From assembly GCF_014652235.1 (NCBI RefSeq), contig NZ_BMYK01000003.1:124001-188000 (forward strand): a stretch of DNA of 64,000 nucleotides, in the 5' to 3' direction. This document shows, piece after piece, positions 7,681 to 16,724 of this stretch (position 1 is the first letter of the stretch; every line of letters begins with the position of its first letter). Source of the DNA: Pseudorhodoferax aquiterrae. GTDB taxonomy: Bacteria > Pseudomonadota > Gammaproteobacteria > Burkholderiales > Burkholderiaceae_C. A program made the translations under genes and the position numbers. The notes beneath the pieces are model-generated. The model was not told where the DNA came from, searched no databases, and worked only from the letters and a program-made list of their open reading frames with translations.

Positions 7681-9693
7681 CTACGCCGCCAGCTTGAGCA
7701 GCTCCGCGCCCTCGGCCACCTGGTCGCCCGGCGCGTAGAGCAGTTCGGCCACGGTGCCGTCGGCCGGCGCGGCGATGGTGTGCTCCATCTTCATGGCCTC
7801 CATCACCGCAAGCGCCTGGCCCTTGGCGACCTTGTCGCCGGCCTTGACCGAGAACGAGACGACCTTGCCCGGCATCGGCGCCGTGAGCCGGCCGCCTTCG
7901 GACTGGTGTTCGCCGGCATGGGCCAGCGCGTCAGGGAGCAGCACCTGGGTGGCGCCCTGCGGTGCGAACAGGTGCACGGTCTCGCCCTGGCGCACGCTGC
8001 CCAGCACCAGGCGCTGGCCGGCGAACTGCAGGTCGATGCGGCCATCGGCGCGCCTGCCGAAGGCCAGCACGCCCGTGGTCTCGCCCACGCGCAGCTGCAG
8101 CGCGCCGTCGTGCAGCACGCGCAGTTCGACCGCGCCCTCCTCGCCACGGAAGACGTAGTCGATGCGCCGCAGCATCGGCGTGTAGGCCCGCCAGCCGTCG
8201 CGCCGGCTCCAGGGATCGGCCCAGGTGCCAGCCGCCGGTGCAGCGGCCGCCTGCTCGGCCTGCAGCAGCTGCGCCACGGCGCCGGCCACGGCCAGGTCGC
8301 GGCCCAGCGGCTCCTGGTGGAACAGCACGGCGCTCTCGCGCTGGATCAGCGCGGTGTCCAGGTCGGCCTGGGCGAAGGAGCGGCTGGCCAGCACATGGCG
8401 CAGGAACTGCACGTTGTTCTGCACGCCCACCACGCGCATGGCGGCCAGCGCCTGGTCCAGCCGCGCCAGCGCCTGTTCGCGCGTGGCGCCGTGCACGATG
8501 AGCTTGGCGATCATGGAGTCGTAGAACGGCGAGATCGCATCGCCCTCGCGCACGCCCGAATCCACGCGCACGGGACCGCGCTCGAAGCGCACGCAGTCGG
8601 GCAGCTGGTAGGCGTGCAGCGTGCCGGTCGCGGGCAGGAACTGCTTGTCGGGGTTCTCGGCACAGATGCGCGCCTCGATCGCATGGCCTTGGATGGTCAG
8701 CTGGTCCTGGCGCAGCGGCAGCGGCTCGCCGCTGGCCACGCGCAGTTGCCACTCCACGAGGTCCAGGCCCGTGATGGCCTCGGTGACCGGGTGCTCCACC
8801 TGCAGCCGCGTGTTCATCTCCATGAAGAAGAAGTTCATCGTGCCGTCGGGCCGCTGCTCGACGATGAACTCCACCGTGCCGGCGCCCACATAGCCGACGG
8901 CACGCGCCGCGGCCACGGCGGCCTCGCCCATCTGCTGGCGCATGGCGGGCGGCATGCCGGGCGCGGGCGCCTCCTCCAGCACCTTCTGGTGGCGGCGCTG
9001 CACCGAGCAGTCGCGCTCGAACAGGTAGACCACGTTGCCCTGGGTGTCGCCGAACACCTGGATCTCGATGTGGCGCGGGCGCTGCACGTACTTCTCGACC
9101 AGCACGGCGTCGTCGCCGAAGCTGTTGATGGCCTCGCGCTTGCACGAGGCCAGCGCAGCCGCGAAGTCGTCCGCCTTGTCGACCGCGCGCATGCCCTTGC
9201 CGCCGCCACCCGCGCTGGCCTTGATCAGCACCGGGTAGCCGATGCGCTCGGCCTCGCGCGCCAGCAGCGCCGCATCCTGGTCGGCACCGTGGTAGCCCGG
9301 CACCAGCGGCACGCCGGCCTTCTCCATCAGCTGCTTGGACTCGGCCTTCAGGCCCATGGCCTGGATCGCCGAGGCGGGCGGGCCGATGAAGACCAGGCCG
9401 GCGGCGGCGCAGGCCTGGGCGAACTCCTCGTTCTCGCTCAGGAAACCGTAGCCCGGGTGGACGGCCTGCGCACCCGTGGCCTTGGCGGCCTCGAGGATGC
9501 GCTCCCAGCGCAGGTAGCTGTCCTTGGGCGCGCTGCCGCCGATGTGCACCGCCTCGTCGCAGGCCTGCACATGCTGGGCATGGGCGTCCGCGTCGGAATA
9601 GACGGCAACGGTCTGCACGCCCATGCGGCGCGCCGTGGCCGCGACACGGCAGGCAATCTCTCCACGGTTGGCGATCAGGATTTTTTGGAACAT
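7681..9693 (-). CDS. liuD: Biotin-dependent acyl-CoA carboxylase alpha subunit, probably 3-methylcrotonyl-CoA carboxylase
   Basis: The 670-residue subunit charges biotin with CO2 and passes it to the carboxyltransferase encoded by liuB. Order of parts: biotin carboxylase with ATP-grasp (about 1-450, including the glycine-rich ASAGGGGKGMRAV loop and MEMNTRLQVEHPVTE), a linker/BT region, and a C-terminal biotinyl domain with AMKMEH (Lys 635). The neighbours (a carboxyltransferase of MCC type and an enoyl-CoA hydratase) favour methylcrotonyl-CoA over propionyl- or geranyl-CoA. The ATG is 3 nt after the DUF4126 stop, so it is in the same operon. Confidence 0.9.
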   Translation of the reverse strand: MFQKILIANRGEIACRVAATARRMGVQTVAVYSDADAHAQHVQACDEAVHIGGSAPKDSYLRWERILEAAKATGAQAVHPGYGFLSENEEFAQACAAAGLVFIGPPASAIQAMGLKAESKQLMEKAGVPLVPGYHGADQDAALLAREAERIGYPVLIKASAGGGGKGMRAVDKADDFAAALASCKREAINSFGDDAVLVEKYVQRPRHIEIQVFGDTQGNVVYLFERDCSVQRRHQKVLEEAPAPGMPPAMRQQMGEAAVAAARAVGYVGAGTVEFIVEQRPDGTMNFFFMEMNTRLQVEHPVTEAITGLDLVEWQLRVASGEPLPLRQDQLTIQGHAIEARICAENPDKQFLPATGTLHAYQLPDCVRFERGPVRVDSGVREGDAISPFYDSMIAKLIVHGATREQALARLDQALAAMRVVGVQNNVQFLRHVLASRSFAQADLDTALIQRESAVLFHQEPLGRDLAVAGAVAQLLQAEQAAAAPAAGTWADPWSRRDGWRAYTPMLRRIDYVFRGEEGAVELRVLHDGALQLRVGETTGVLAFGRRADGRIDLQFAGQRLVLGSVRQGETVHLFAPQGATQVLLPDALAHAGEHQSEGGRLTAPMPGKVVSFSVKAGDKVAKGQALAVMEAMKMEHTIAAPADGTVAELLYAPGDQVAEGAELLKLAA

Positions 9694-9696
9694 GTC

Positions 9697-10404
9697 TCAG
9701 CGTCCTTGGGATGCGGTGCTCGTAAAGAGGGAGGCCAGCTTGCGCGCCAGCAGGCGCAGGAACTTGAACAGCACGACCAGCAGCAGCACGCTCAGCACGA
9801 GCACGAGCAGCAGGCAGATGCCGAAGGCGACGGGATGGTGGGTGGCAAGCCACACGGCCGCCACCACCAGGCCGTCTTCCAGCAGGCTCAGGCCCAGGTT
9901 GGAGAAGGGTTCGGGCGAGGTGTTGGCCGCGGCCCGCGTGGTGGCCTTGGTGGCGAATGCCGTGGCCGCCAGCGAGCCGCCCAGCAGGCCGGCCACGGCC
10001 GCCATGGTGCCGCTGTCGGCACCGAACACGCCGGCCGCCAGCGCCGCGCCGGCCGGGATGCGGACCACGGAGTGCAGCAGATCCCACAGCGAATCCAGCC
10101 CCGGGATCTTGTCGGCGAAGAACTCCACGAACAGCATGAAGCCGCTGGCCGCCAGCATGGCCGGGTGCTGCAGCACCTGCAGGCCTGCGGGCAGCGGCAA
10201 CCAGCCCAGCCAGCCCGACATGCCGACCAGGAACACCACGGCGTAGAGCCGGATGCCGCTGGCCCAGCCCAGCACGCCGGCCAGGGCCAGCAGCTGTGCC
10301 ATGTCCAGCCCGCTGGCACCCGCCTGCGCGGCGCTGCCGGCCTGGCCCGCGGCCATGCCCAGCCAGGCGGCCAGTGCGTTCCACCAGGAGGCCAGCAGGT
10401 CCAT
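9697..10404 (-). CDS. DUF4126 membrane protein inside the liu operon
   Basis: A 235-residue integral membrane protein of the DUF4126 family, of unknown function. Visible segments include GVLGWASGIRLYAVVFLVGMSG, GFMLFVEFFADKIPGLDSLWD, a glycine/alanine-rich pair of helices (about 120-155), and a long leucine/valine-rich helix near the C-terminus (LLLVLVLSVLLLVVLFKFL) with a basic tail. It starts 6 nt after liuC and ends 3 nt before liuD, so it is tightly built into the operon. Its role in leucine or isovalerate catabolism, for instance transport or a membrane stress response, is not known. Confidence 0.85.
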   Translation of the reverse strand: MDLLASWWNALAAWLGMAAGQAGSAAQAGASGLDMAQLLALAGVLGWASGIRLYAVVFLVGMSGWLGWLPLPAGLQVLQHPAMLAASGFMLFVEFFADKIPGLDSLWDLLHSVVRIPAGAALAAGVFGADSGTMAAVAGLLGGSLAATAFATKATTRAAANTSPEPFSNLGLSLLEDGLVVAAVWLATHHPVAFGICLLLVLVLSVLLLVVLFKFLRLLARKLASLFTSTASQGR

Positions 10405-10410
10405 GCTCGC

Positions 10411-11196
10411 TCAGCGCGCCGGCAGCCAGGCCGGCGCGCGCTTGTTCAGGAAGGACTGCACACCCTCGCGCCCCTCGGCGCTGGCGCGGATGTCGGCAAT
10501 GCCTTCCACCGTGGCCGCGATCAGGCCGGCATCGATGTCCTTGCCGGCCACGTCCTGCACGAGCTTCTTGCAGGCCTTGACGGCCTCGGGGCCGGCGTTG
10601 ACGAGCGCCTGTGCGAGTTCGGCCACCTTGGCGTCCAGCGCCTCGGCCGGCACCACGGCGTGCACGAAGCCGATGCGCAGCGCCTCGGCCGCGTCGAAGC
10701 GCTCGGCCGTCAGGAAGTAGCGGTGGGCGGCACGCGGCCCCATGGCGCGGATGACGTACGGGCTGATGGTGGCCGGGATCAGGCCCAGCTTGACCTCCGA
10801 CAGGCAGTAGCCCGCCGTGTCGGCCGAGACCGCGATGTCGCACGCCGCCACCAGGCCCGTGCCGCCCGCGTAGGCGTCGCCCTGCACGCGTGCGATGGTG
10901 GGCTTGGGGCAGGCGTACAGCACGCGCAGCATCTCGGCCAGCTTGCCGGCATCCGCCAGGTTCTCGGGGCGCGTGTAGTCGGCCATGCGGCGCATCCAGT
11001 TCAGGTCGGCACCGGCGCAGAAGGACTTGCCCTCGGCCGCCAGCACGATGCAGCGCACGTCGGCGCGCGCGCCGAGTTCCGTGAAGGCCTGTGTGAGTTC
11101 GGCGATGAGTTCGTCGTTGAAGGCGTTGCGCACGTCGCCGCGCGTCAGCGTGACGGTGGCAACGTGGTTCTGGACCTGGGTGGTGAGCATGGCCAT
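10411..11196 (-). CDS. liuC: Enoyl-CoA hydratase/isomerase, probable 3-methylglutaconyl-CoA hydratase
   Basis: A 261-residue crotonase-fold enzyme. Context suggests that it hydrates 3-methylglutaconyl-CoA to HMG-CoA, between the carboxylase and the lyase of leucine breakdown. Crotonase marks are GKSFCAGADLNWMRRM (oxyanion hole, about 55-70), a second GGTGLVAACDIAVSA block and SEVKLGLIPATISPYV with the catalytic Glu region. The ATG at 11196 has a strong AAGGAGG in front. It lies 11 nt after liuB. The specific substrate is inferred from the operon. Confidence 0.85.
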   Translation of the reverse strand: MAMLTTQVQNHVATVTLTRGDVRNAFNDELIAELTQAFTELGARADVRCIVLAAEGKSFCAGADLNWMRRMADYTRPENLADAGKLAEMLRVLYACPKPTIARVQGDAYAGGTGLVAACDIAVSADTAGYCLSEVKLGLIPATISPYVIRAMGPRAAHRYFLTAERFDAAEALRIGFVHAVVPAEALDAKVAELAQALVNAGPEAVKACKKLVQDVAGKDIDAGLIAATVEGIADIRASAEGREGVQSFLNKRAPAWLPAR

Positions 11197-11207
11197 GGCG
11201 GGCCTCC

Positions 11208-12839
11208 TTACATGCGGAACACGCCGAACTTCGGCTCGGGGATGGGCGCGTTGAGCGCGGCCGACAGACCCAGCGCCAGCACGCGGCGCGTGTCGGCCGG
11301 GTCGATCACGCCGTCGTCCCAAAGCCGGGCCGTGGCGTAGTAGGGGTGGCCCTGGTGCTCGTACTGGGCGCGAATCGGCGCCTTGAAGGCCGCCTCTTCC
11401 TCGGCGCTCCACTGCCCACCCTTGGCCTCGATGCCGTCGCGCTTGACGGTGGCCAGCACGCTGGCGGCCTGCTCGCCGCCCATCACGCTGATGCGCGCGT
11501 TGGGCCACATCCACAGGAAGCGCGGCGAATAGGCGCGGCCGCACATGCCGTAGTTGCCGGCACCGAAGCTGCCACCGATGACCACCGTGAACTTGGGCAC
11601 GTTGACGGTGGCCACGGCCGTGACCATCTTGGCGCCGTGGCGCGCGATGCCCTCGTTCTCGTACTTCTTGCCGACCATGAAGCCCGTGATGTTCTGCAGG
11701 AACACCAGCGGGATCTTGCGCTGGCCGCACAGCTCGATGAAGTGCGCGCCCTTCTGCGCGGCCTCGGAGAACAGCACGCCCTGGTTGGCGACGATGCCCA
11801 CGGGCATGCCCTCGATGTGGGCGAAGCCGCAGACCAGCGTGGTGCCGTAGCGCGCCTTGAATTCGGCGAAGGCGCTGTCGTCCACGATGCGCGCGATGAC
11901 CTCGCGCACGTCGTAGGGCTTGCGCGTGTCCGCCGGGATCACGCCGTACAGCTCCTCGGCCGCAAAGCGCGGCGGGCGGCTTTCCTGCAGCGCCATCTGC
12001 GCCAGCCGCGGCGCCTTGCTGCGGTTCAGGTGGGCCACGGCCTGGCGCGCCAGTGCCAGCGCATGGGCGTCGTCCTGGGCCAGGTGGTCGGCCACGCCCG
12101 ACAGGCGCGTGTGCACGTCGCCGCCGCCCAGGTCTTCGGCCGAGACCACCTCGCCCGTGGCCGCCTTCACCAAGGGCGGGCCGGCCAGGAAGATGGTGCC
12201 CTGCTCCTTGACGATGATGGACTCGTCGCTCATGGCCGGCACGTAGGCGCCGCCGGCCGTGCACGAGCCCATCACCACGGCGACCTGGGCGATGCCCTGG
12301 GCGCTCATGTTGGCCTGGTTGTAGAAGATGCGGCCGAAGTGCTCGCGGTCGGGGAACACGTCGTCCTGGTTGGGCAGGTTGGCGCCGCCCGAATCGACGA
12401 GGTAGATGCAGGGCAGCTGGTTCTGCTGCGCGATCTCCTGCGCGCGCAGGTGCTTCTTGACCGTCATCGGGTAGTAGGTGCCGCCCTTGACCGTGGCGTC
12501 GTTGCACACGATCACGCAGTCCACGCCGCTGACGCGGCCGATGCCACAAATGATGCCGGCACACGGCGCGCTGTCGCTGCCGTCGCGGTCGGGGTACATG
12601 GCCAGCGCGGCCAGCGGCGAAAGTTCGAGGAAGGGCGTGCCGGGGTCCAGCAGCATCTGCACGCGCTCGCGCGGCAGCAGCTTGCCGCGCGACTGGTGCT
12701 TGGCGCGCGCGGCCGGGCCACCGCCCTCTGCCGTTTGCGCCAGCTTGGCGTTCAGGTCTGCGACGGCGGCGCGCAGCACCTCGGCATTGGCCTGGAACTC
12801 CGCGGAGCGGACGTTGAGCTTGGTCTCCAGAACGGGCAT
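11208..12839 (-). CDS. liuB: Methylcrotonyl-CoA carboxylase carboxyltransferase (beta) subunit
   Basis: The 543-residue carboxyltransferase moves CO2 from biotin to 3-methylcrotonyl-CoA. It has the two crotonase-like halves of the acyl-CoA carboxylase beta family. The N-terminal half has [19 protein letters not shown] and [16 protein letters not shown]; the C-terminal half has [19 protein letters not shown] and [20 protein letters not shown]. These match MCC beta rather than propionyl-CoA carboxylase. It is the first gene of the liu operon here. The chosen ATG (12839) matches the family N-terminus; a hairpin lies immediately upstream. Confidence 0.9.
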   Translation of the reverse strand: MPVLETKLNVRSAEFQANAEVLRAAVADLNAKLAQTAEGGGPAARAKHQSRGKLLPRERVQMLLDPGTPFLELSPLAALAMYPDRDGSDSAPCAGIICGIGRVSGVDCVIVCNDATVKGGTYYPMTVKKHLRAQEIAQQNQLPCIYLVDSGGANLPNQDDVFPDREHFGRIFYNQANMSAQGIAQVAVVMGSCTAGGAYVPAMSDESIIVKEQGTIFLAGPPLVKAATGEVVSAEDLGGGDVHTRLSGVADHLAQDDAHALALARQAVAHLNRSKAPRLAQMALQESRPPRFAAEELYGVIPADTRKPYDVREVIARIVDDSAFAEFKARYGTTLVCGFAHIEGMPVGIVANQGVLFSEAAQKGAHFIELCGQRKIPLVFLQNITGFMVGKKYENEGIARHGAKMVTAVATVNVPKFTVVIGGSFGAGNYGMCGRAYSPRFLWMWPNARISVMGGEQAASVLATVKRDGIEAKGGQWSAEEEAAFKAPIRAQYEHQGHPYYATARLWDDGVIDPADTRRVLALGLSAALNAPIPEPKFGVFRM

Positions 12840-12840
12840 G

Positions 12841-12867
12841 GGGGTCTTGTCTCCAGGAAGAGACCCC
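12841..12867 (-). promoter_or_regulatory. Hairpin directly upstream of liuB
   Basis: GGGGTCT (12841-12847) and AGACCCC (12861-12867) form a perfect 7-bp stem with a 13-nt loop, one base upstream of the liuB ATG. On the mRNA the only purine-rich ribosome-binding site (GGAGAC) lies in the loop and next to the stem. It may modulate liuB translation or be an operator. No known riboswitch class is recognised. Confidence 0.4.
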
Positions 12868-12960
12868 GAGGGTACCCGCTGCGGCCGTGCAATTGCAGCC
12901 ACAAGGGTTGCAGATCGTGCCAGCGCCCCGCCCGCGGACAGCGGCCCGCGCCGCGCCGTT

Positions 12961-13170
12961 TCAGGCCGGTGCGGGCGCCGGCTGGGCGCGCATCAGCACG
13001 TTCAGCGCGTGCGTGCCCGCGGCCAGCGCGGCCTCGTAGCTTTCGCTGGGCTCCGGTGCACGGCGCGCCACCTTGGTCGGGCGGCCGCGGGCATCGGTCT
13101 CGGCGAGGGTCCACACGAAGGCGCCCGGCACGGGCTCCTCCACCAGGAGTTGCATGGCTGGATGTGTCAT
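12961..13170 (-). CDS. Small hypothetical protein
   Basis: A 69-residue protein with no recognised domain. It begins [20 protein letters not shown] and has a polar middle ([19 protein letters not shown]) and an alanine-rich helix ([16 protein letters not shown]). It reads like a compact strand-strand-helix domain. The ATG at 13170 is taken because the coding pattern starts there; the frame remains open upstream. It is divergent from the TRIC-type gene (74 nt apart) and lies 121 nt upstream of liuB on the same strand. Confidence 0.5.
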   Translation of the reverse strand: MTHPAMQLLVEEPVPGAFVWTLAETDARGRPTKVARRAPEPSESYEAALAAGTHALNVLMRAQPAPAPA

Positions 13171-13244
13171 GGCCCCATGCTGCGCCGCCGGCCCTGCGCG
13201 CGGTGTCGGACAAATGCGCATCCGGCTCGCTACCATCCGCGGCC

Positions 13245-13913
13245 ATGCAAGCCCTTCCGCTGGCCCAGGTGCTGACGCTGTCGAACGCGCAGATCGTGAT
13301 CGAGGCCGCCGCCACGCTCGCTTTCGCGGCCTCGGGCCTGCTGGCGGCGGCGCGCAAGCGGCTGGACGCCGTGGGCGTGTGCATCGTCTCGGGCCTGGCG
13401 GCCTTCGGTGGCGGCACGCTGCGCGACGTGCTGCTCGACCGCCGGCCCTTCTTCTGGGTCGAGCATGCGGGCTGGCTCTGGGCGCTGCTGGCACTGTGCG
13501 TGGCGGCCATGCTGTTCCTGCGCACCCGCCACTTCGCGGCCACCGAGCGCGCCATGCAATGGCCTGATGCTTTTGGCCTGGGCCTGTTCGCGGCCAGCGG
13601 CACGCAGATCGCGCTGCAGGCCGATATGCCGGCCGTGGTCGCCGTGCTGATGGGCACGATGACGGCGGTGTTCGGCGGCGTGCTGCGCGACATCGTCTGC
13701 AACGAGATCCCGCGCGCCTTCAGCGACCACCAGCCCTACGCCGTCTGCGCCTTCATTGGCGCCTGGGTGGTGGTGCTGGGCCACCGCCTGGCCATGGACG
13801 ACTGGCTCGGCATGGTGGCCGGCGCCAGCACGGCCGTGCTGCTGCGCGCGGTGGCGCTGTGGACGGGGTGGACCTTGCCGGCCTGGCACACGGGCGACGA
13901 ACGGCGCAGCTGA
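13245..13913 (+). CDS. TRIC-type trimeric cation channel family protein (UPF0126/YadS-like)
   Basis: A 222-residue inner-membrane protein with two copies of the UPF0126/TRIC repeat. Each repeat has a glycine-rich kinked helix: FGGGTLRDVLLDRRPFFWVE in the first half, and FGGVLRDIVCNEIPRAF in the second. Bacterial homologues form trimeric monovalent-cation channels; some relatives have been linked to glycine uptake, so the ion or solute is uncertain. Seven hydrophobic segments are visible. It ends 5 nt before the convergent EF-hand gene. Confidence 0.88.
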   Translation: MQALPLAQVLTLSNAQIVIEAAATLAFAASGLLAAARKRLDAVGVCIVSGLAAFGGGTLRDVLLDRRPFFWVEHAGWLWALLALCVAAMLFLRTRHFAATERAMQWPDAFGLGLFAASGTQIALQADMPAVVAVLMGTMTAVFGGVLRDIVCNEIPRAFSDHQPYAVCAFIGAWVVVLGHRLAMDDWLGMVAGASTAVLLRAVALWTGWTLPAWHTGDERRS

Positions 13914-13918
13914 CGCAT

Positions 13919-16054
13919 TCAGCCCGCCGGCAGCCACGCGGCGAACACCCCCCAGCGCCAGGCCGCCACGCCGAGCACCAGCACGAGCAGCACGGCCAGC
14001 CAGGGCGTGGCGCTGCGCGGCGCGAACGGATCACGCAGCCGGCGCGTGCCGGGCGGCAACTGCGCCGTCTGCGACAGCGAGGCACCCAGCCGCACGTTGA
14101 GCCGCATGCGGCCATTGATGGCCCAGCCGCTGGCGTCCAGGATGGGGCCCAGGCTGCGCTGGCGCAGCTTGAGCCAGGCGATCAGCATGCTGGGACCGGA
14201 GATCGACAGCACGATGCCCAGCACACCCATCGGGATCCACCAGCCCAGGTCGATGAACTTGGTGAACAGGCCCACCATGACCGCGCTGATGCTGCCCAGC
14301 GCCACGCCCAGGGCCGCCACGGTGCCGACGTCGAAGCGACCGCGCATGCCGGCGGCTGCGGCAGCACCCGGCACGGCGGCCGTCGGCGCGGCCTTGTCCG
14401 CCGTGGCGAGCTGGCCCGCCAGGTTGCCCAGGCTTTTCTGCTGCAGCGCATCGCCGGCAGCGGCGCGCTTGGCGACCTGCTCCTCGACCATGCGCAGGAA
14501 CTTCTTGTACGGCGACAGAAAGGCCTGGCCGATGCTGATCGGGTTCTCGATGACCTTGACGATGCGGGCGTCCCAGTCGCGCCCCTCGCGGTCGTAGAAC
14601 AGGCCGTTGCGGCCCACGAACAGGAAGTCCACGTCGCCCGCCGTGAAGGCGGCGGCGATCGTCATCTTCTCCTTGCCGCGCTGGCATTCGCAGTAGGCGA
14701 GGTAGGTCTTGGCCAACCCGGCCACCACCGCGTGCTTGGCCGCGTCGGCCACCTGCACCGTGAGCTCGCAGCTGCGCCCGTCCAGGAACAGCCGGCCCGC
14801 CTGGAACACGGCGCCCTCGCGGTGGTAGAAGGACTCGAAGGAGACGAAGTTGCGCACCAGCACCAGCAGGTCGCGCTGCAGCCGCAGCAACTTCTCCAGC
14901 GCGTTCACGCGGGCCTGCTGGCCGCCGGCGGCCCGGTCCTGTGCGATCAGGTCGAGCACGCGCGCCTGGGCCTGCGCCGGCGTTTCGCCCACCAGCGCGC
15001 GCAGCTTCTCGCTGCCCAAGGCGGCCACCGCGCCCGGCGGGCGCCGCAGCAGCCAGGCGCGGCAGGGCGCGACATGCGTTTTCAGACGCTGCCAGCCGGC
15101 CTCGTCCAGCGCATCGCCTGCCTGCGGGCCGAGCAAGGGCAGCACGGCGGTGTCGCGCAGCGTGCGCAGGGCCGCTTGCCAGGCGGGGTGGGCCAGCGCG
15201 TCCAAGGGCAGCGCCCGGCCGGCCGCCACAGGGGCCAGCGGCATCTGGGCCAGCGGTTCTGCGTCCACCGCCAGGGGCTGCAGCGCATGGCTGCGCAGCT
15301 GCTCGGGCGTGGGCGCGCTCAGCGCGACGGCGGCCTGCGGGTCGTAGCTGGCCAGCCGGCAGCGCGCGAAGAAATCCTCGACCTTGGCGTACACCGCCTC
15401 GACGGCCTGCGCCGCCGCACGCAGCGTGCCGCAATCGCGCTCGCCCTCGGCATGCCATGCGAACAAGGCCTCGGCCTCCGTGAAGAAGGCCTTGACGCGC
15501 GCCTCGTCCACACCGGGCGTGCCACCCGCGTCGGCCACGCCGCCCTGGGTCGCGACGATCTGCTCGATGAGCGCGCGCAGCGCCTGGTCGTCCTCGGCCG
15601 TGGCCGGCACGACGATGCCGTCGCCGTTGAAGCGCTCGCCGGCCAGGTGCTTCTGGCGCTCCGCCAACTCGGCCAGGCCGATGTCGGCGGCATCCGCCTG
15701 GCCATGCAACTCCAGCGTGCGCCGCGCCTCGGCGGCCAGCGCCTGCCCCTCCTCGCTCGCGGCCAGATCCGCGAGCGCGAGCCGTTCGCCACCGTGCAGC
15801 AGGCGCTCGGGATCGCGCAGGCGGGCGCAGGCCCATTCGCAGGCGTCGATCAGCTCGGGTGCGCGGATGCGGCCATCGTTGTCAGTGTCGATGAGGTCGA
15901 GCGTGCGCGCATCGAAGTGCAGGCCACGCGTGGGACAGGCCAGCGCGACCCAGAGCTTCTGGTCGAGTTCACGCAGGTGGAGAAGGTCGGCGCCGCGGGC
16001 GATCAGGACCTGATCGACGCCGCCAGCCCGAAAGAACTGCCAGGCATGGGACAT
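13919..16054 (-). CDS. Large uncharacterised protein with N-terminal EF-hand loop and C-terminal membrane segments
   Basis: A 711-residue protein that I cannot place in a named family. A canonical EF-hand loop sits at residues 56-67 (DTDNDGRIRAPE: acidic residues at loop positions 1, 3, 5 and 12), so it probably binds Ca2+. A long alanine-rich helical middle follows, then a region with LFVGRNGLFYDREGRDWDARIVKV. The C-terminal quarter has hydrophobic segments (GTVAALGVALGSISAVMVGL, WWIPMGVLGIVLSISGPSML and a last one near the C-terminus), giving a cytoplasmic or periplasmic body anchored in the inner membrane. The ATG at 16054 is the first good start; its ribosome-binding site is weak. Confidence 0.75.
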   Translation of the reverse strand: MSHAWQFFRAGGVDQVLIARGADLLHLRELDQKLWVALACPTRGLHFDARTLDLIDTDNDGRIRAPELIDACEWACARLRDPERLLHGGERLALADLAASEEGQALAAEARRTLELHGQADAADIGLAELAERQKHLAGERFNGDGIVVPATAEDDQALRALIEQIVATQGGVADAGGTPGVDEARVKAFFTEAEALFAWHAEGERDCGTLRAAAQAVEAVYAKVEDFFARCRLASYDPQAAVALSAPTPEQLRSHALQPLAVDAEPLAQMPLAPVAAGRALPLDALAHPAWQAALRTLRDTAVLPLLGPQAGDALDEAGWQRLKTHVAPCRAWLLRRPPGAVAALGSEKLRALVGETPAQAQARVLDLIAQDRAAGGQQARVNALEKLLRLQRDLLVLVRNFVSFESFYHREGAVFQAGRLFLDGRSCELTVQVADAAKHAVVAGLAKTYLAYCECQRGKEKMTIAAAFTAGDVDFLFVGRNGLFYDREGRDWDARIVKVIENPISIGQAFLSPYKKFLRMVEEQVAKRAAAGDALQQKSLGNLAGQLATADKAAPTAAVPGAAAAAGMRGRFDVGTVAALGVALGSISAVMVGLFTKFIDLGWWIPMGVLGIVLSISGPSMLIAWLKLRQRSLGPILDASGWAINGRMRLNVRLGASLSQTAQLPPGTRRLRDPFAPRSATPWLAVLLVLVLGVAAWRWGVFAAWLPAG

Positions 16055-16326
16055 GGAGATCGACCGGCGGCTGCGAAGCGCCGCCCAGGAAGGGAGAGAC
16101 AAGGGCGAGGCCCACAGATTGCCGCTGGCGTGCCGCCGCCGCCATCGCCCGATCCCGAACCCGTGCGTAGGACAAGGCCCAGCGCAGCACGGCGCGGCCT
16201 GCCCGTACAAGCGACGAACGCCCCCCCGCACGCCGCGTACACAGATGTGACGCTTGAAACGCACCGTTGCACCGACCGCCGGCGCATGCCACCACCGGCT
16301 CGCTAAATTCTGTGCCGGGAGACCAC

Positions 16327-16698
16327 ATGCCCCGCAGGACCTATTCGGCAGTCGTTGCAGGCACCGCTCTTGGAGGGCGGTCCGACCTGATCAAGGCCTT
16401 CGCACGCCAGGGGGCGGAGGTGCAACTCCGCCGTGAAGCCGCGAGCAAACATCCGGAAGCCATCGGCGTCTGGCTGCGCTGTCCGCGCTTCTGGGGCCTG
16501 TGGAAGACCTGGGCGCACATCGGATTCGTCGAGCACGACGGCGAGCAGCACTGGGCCCACAAGATGGACACCGGACGCCTGCGCGTGGTCAAGGCCTGGG
16601 TGCACAGCGCCCATGCCCCGCTGGAGCACCACCGCCCCAGGGTGTTGCTGCGGGTGACTTTCGAGGGTGAAGACGCGCGCGCGGAAACGGCCCGCTGA
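16327..16698 (+). CDS. Stand-alone HIRAN-like domain protein
   Basis: A 123-residue protein whose N-terminal 80 residues look like a HIRAN domain: a first strand ending in VVAGTALGGRSDLIKAF, then GAEVQLRREAASKHPEAIGVW and AHIGFVEHDGEQHW. HIRAN domains in helicases (HLTF, Rad5) bind single-stranded 3' DNA ends; stand-alone bacterial versions are uncharacterised. The C-terminal part (RLRVVKAWVHSAHAPLEHHR...VLLRVTFEGED) forms extra strands. GGGAGA precedes the ATG at 16327. It is divergent from the EF-hand gene. The domain call is by eye. Confidence 0.6.
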   Translation: MPRRTYSAVVAGTALGGRSDLIKAFARQGAEVQLRREAASKHPEAIGVWLRCPRFWGLWKTWAHIGFVEHDGEQHWAHKMDTGRLRVVKAWVHSAHAPLEHHRPRVLLRVTFEGEDARAETAR

Positions 16699-16724
16699 CC
16701 GGCGGCACCGGGCGCGCGGAGGCT

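Noticed and set aside
7780-11340. An 1186-codon open frame on the plus strand
   Set aside because: It mirrors liuD, DUF4126 and liuC on the other strand and has no domain pattern.
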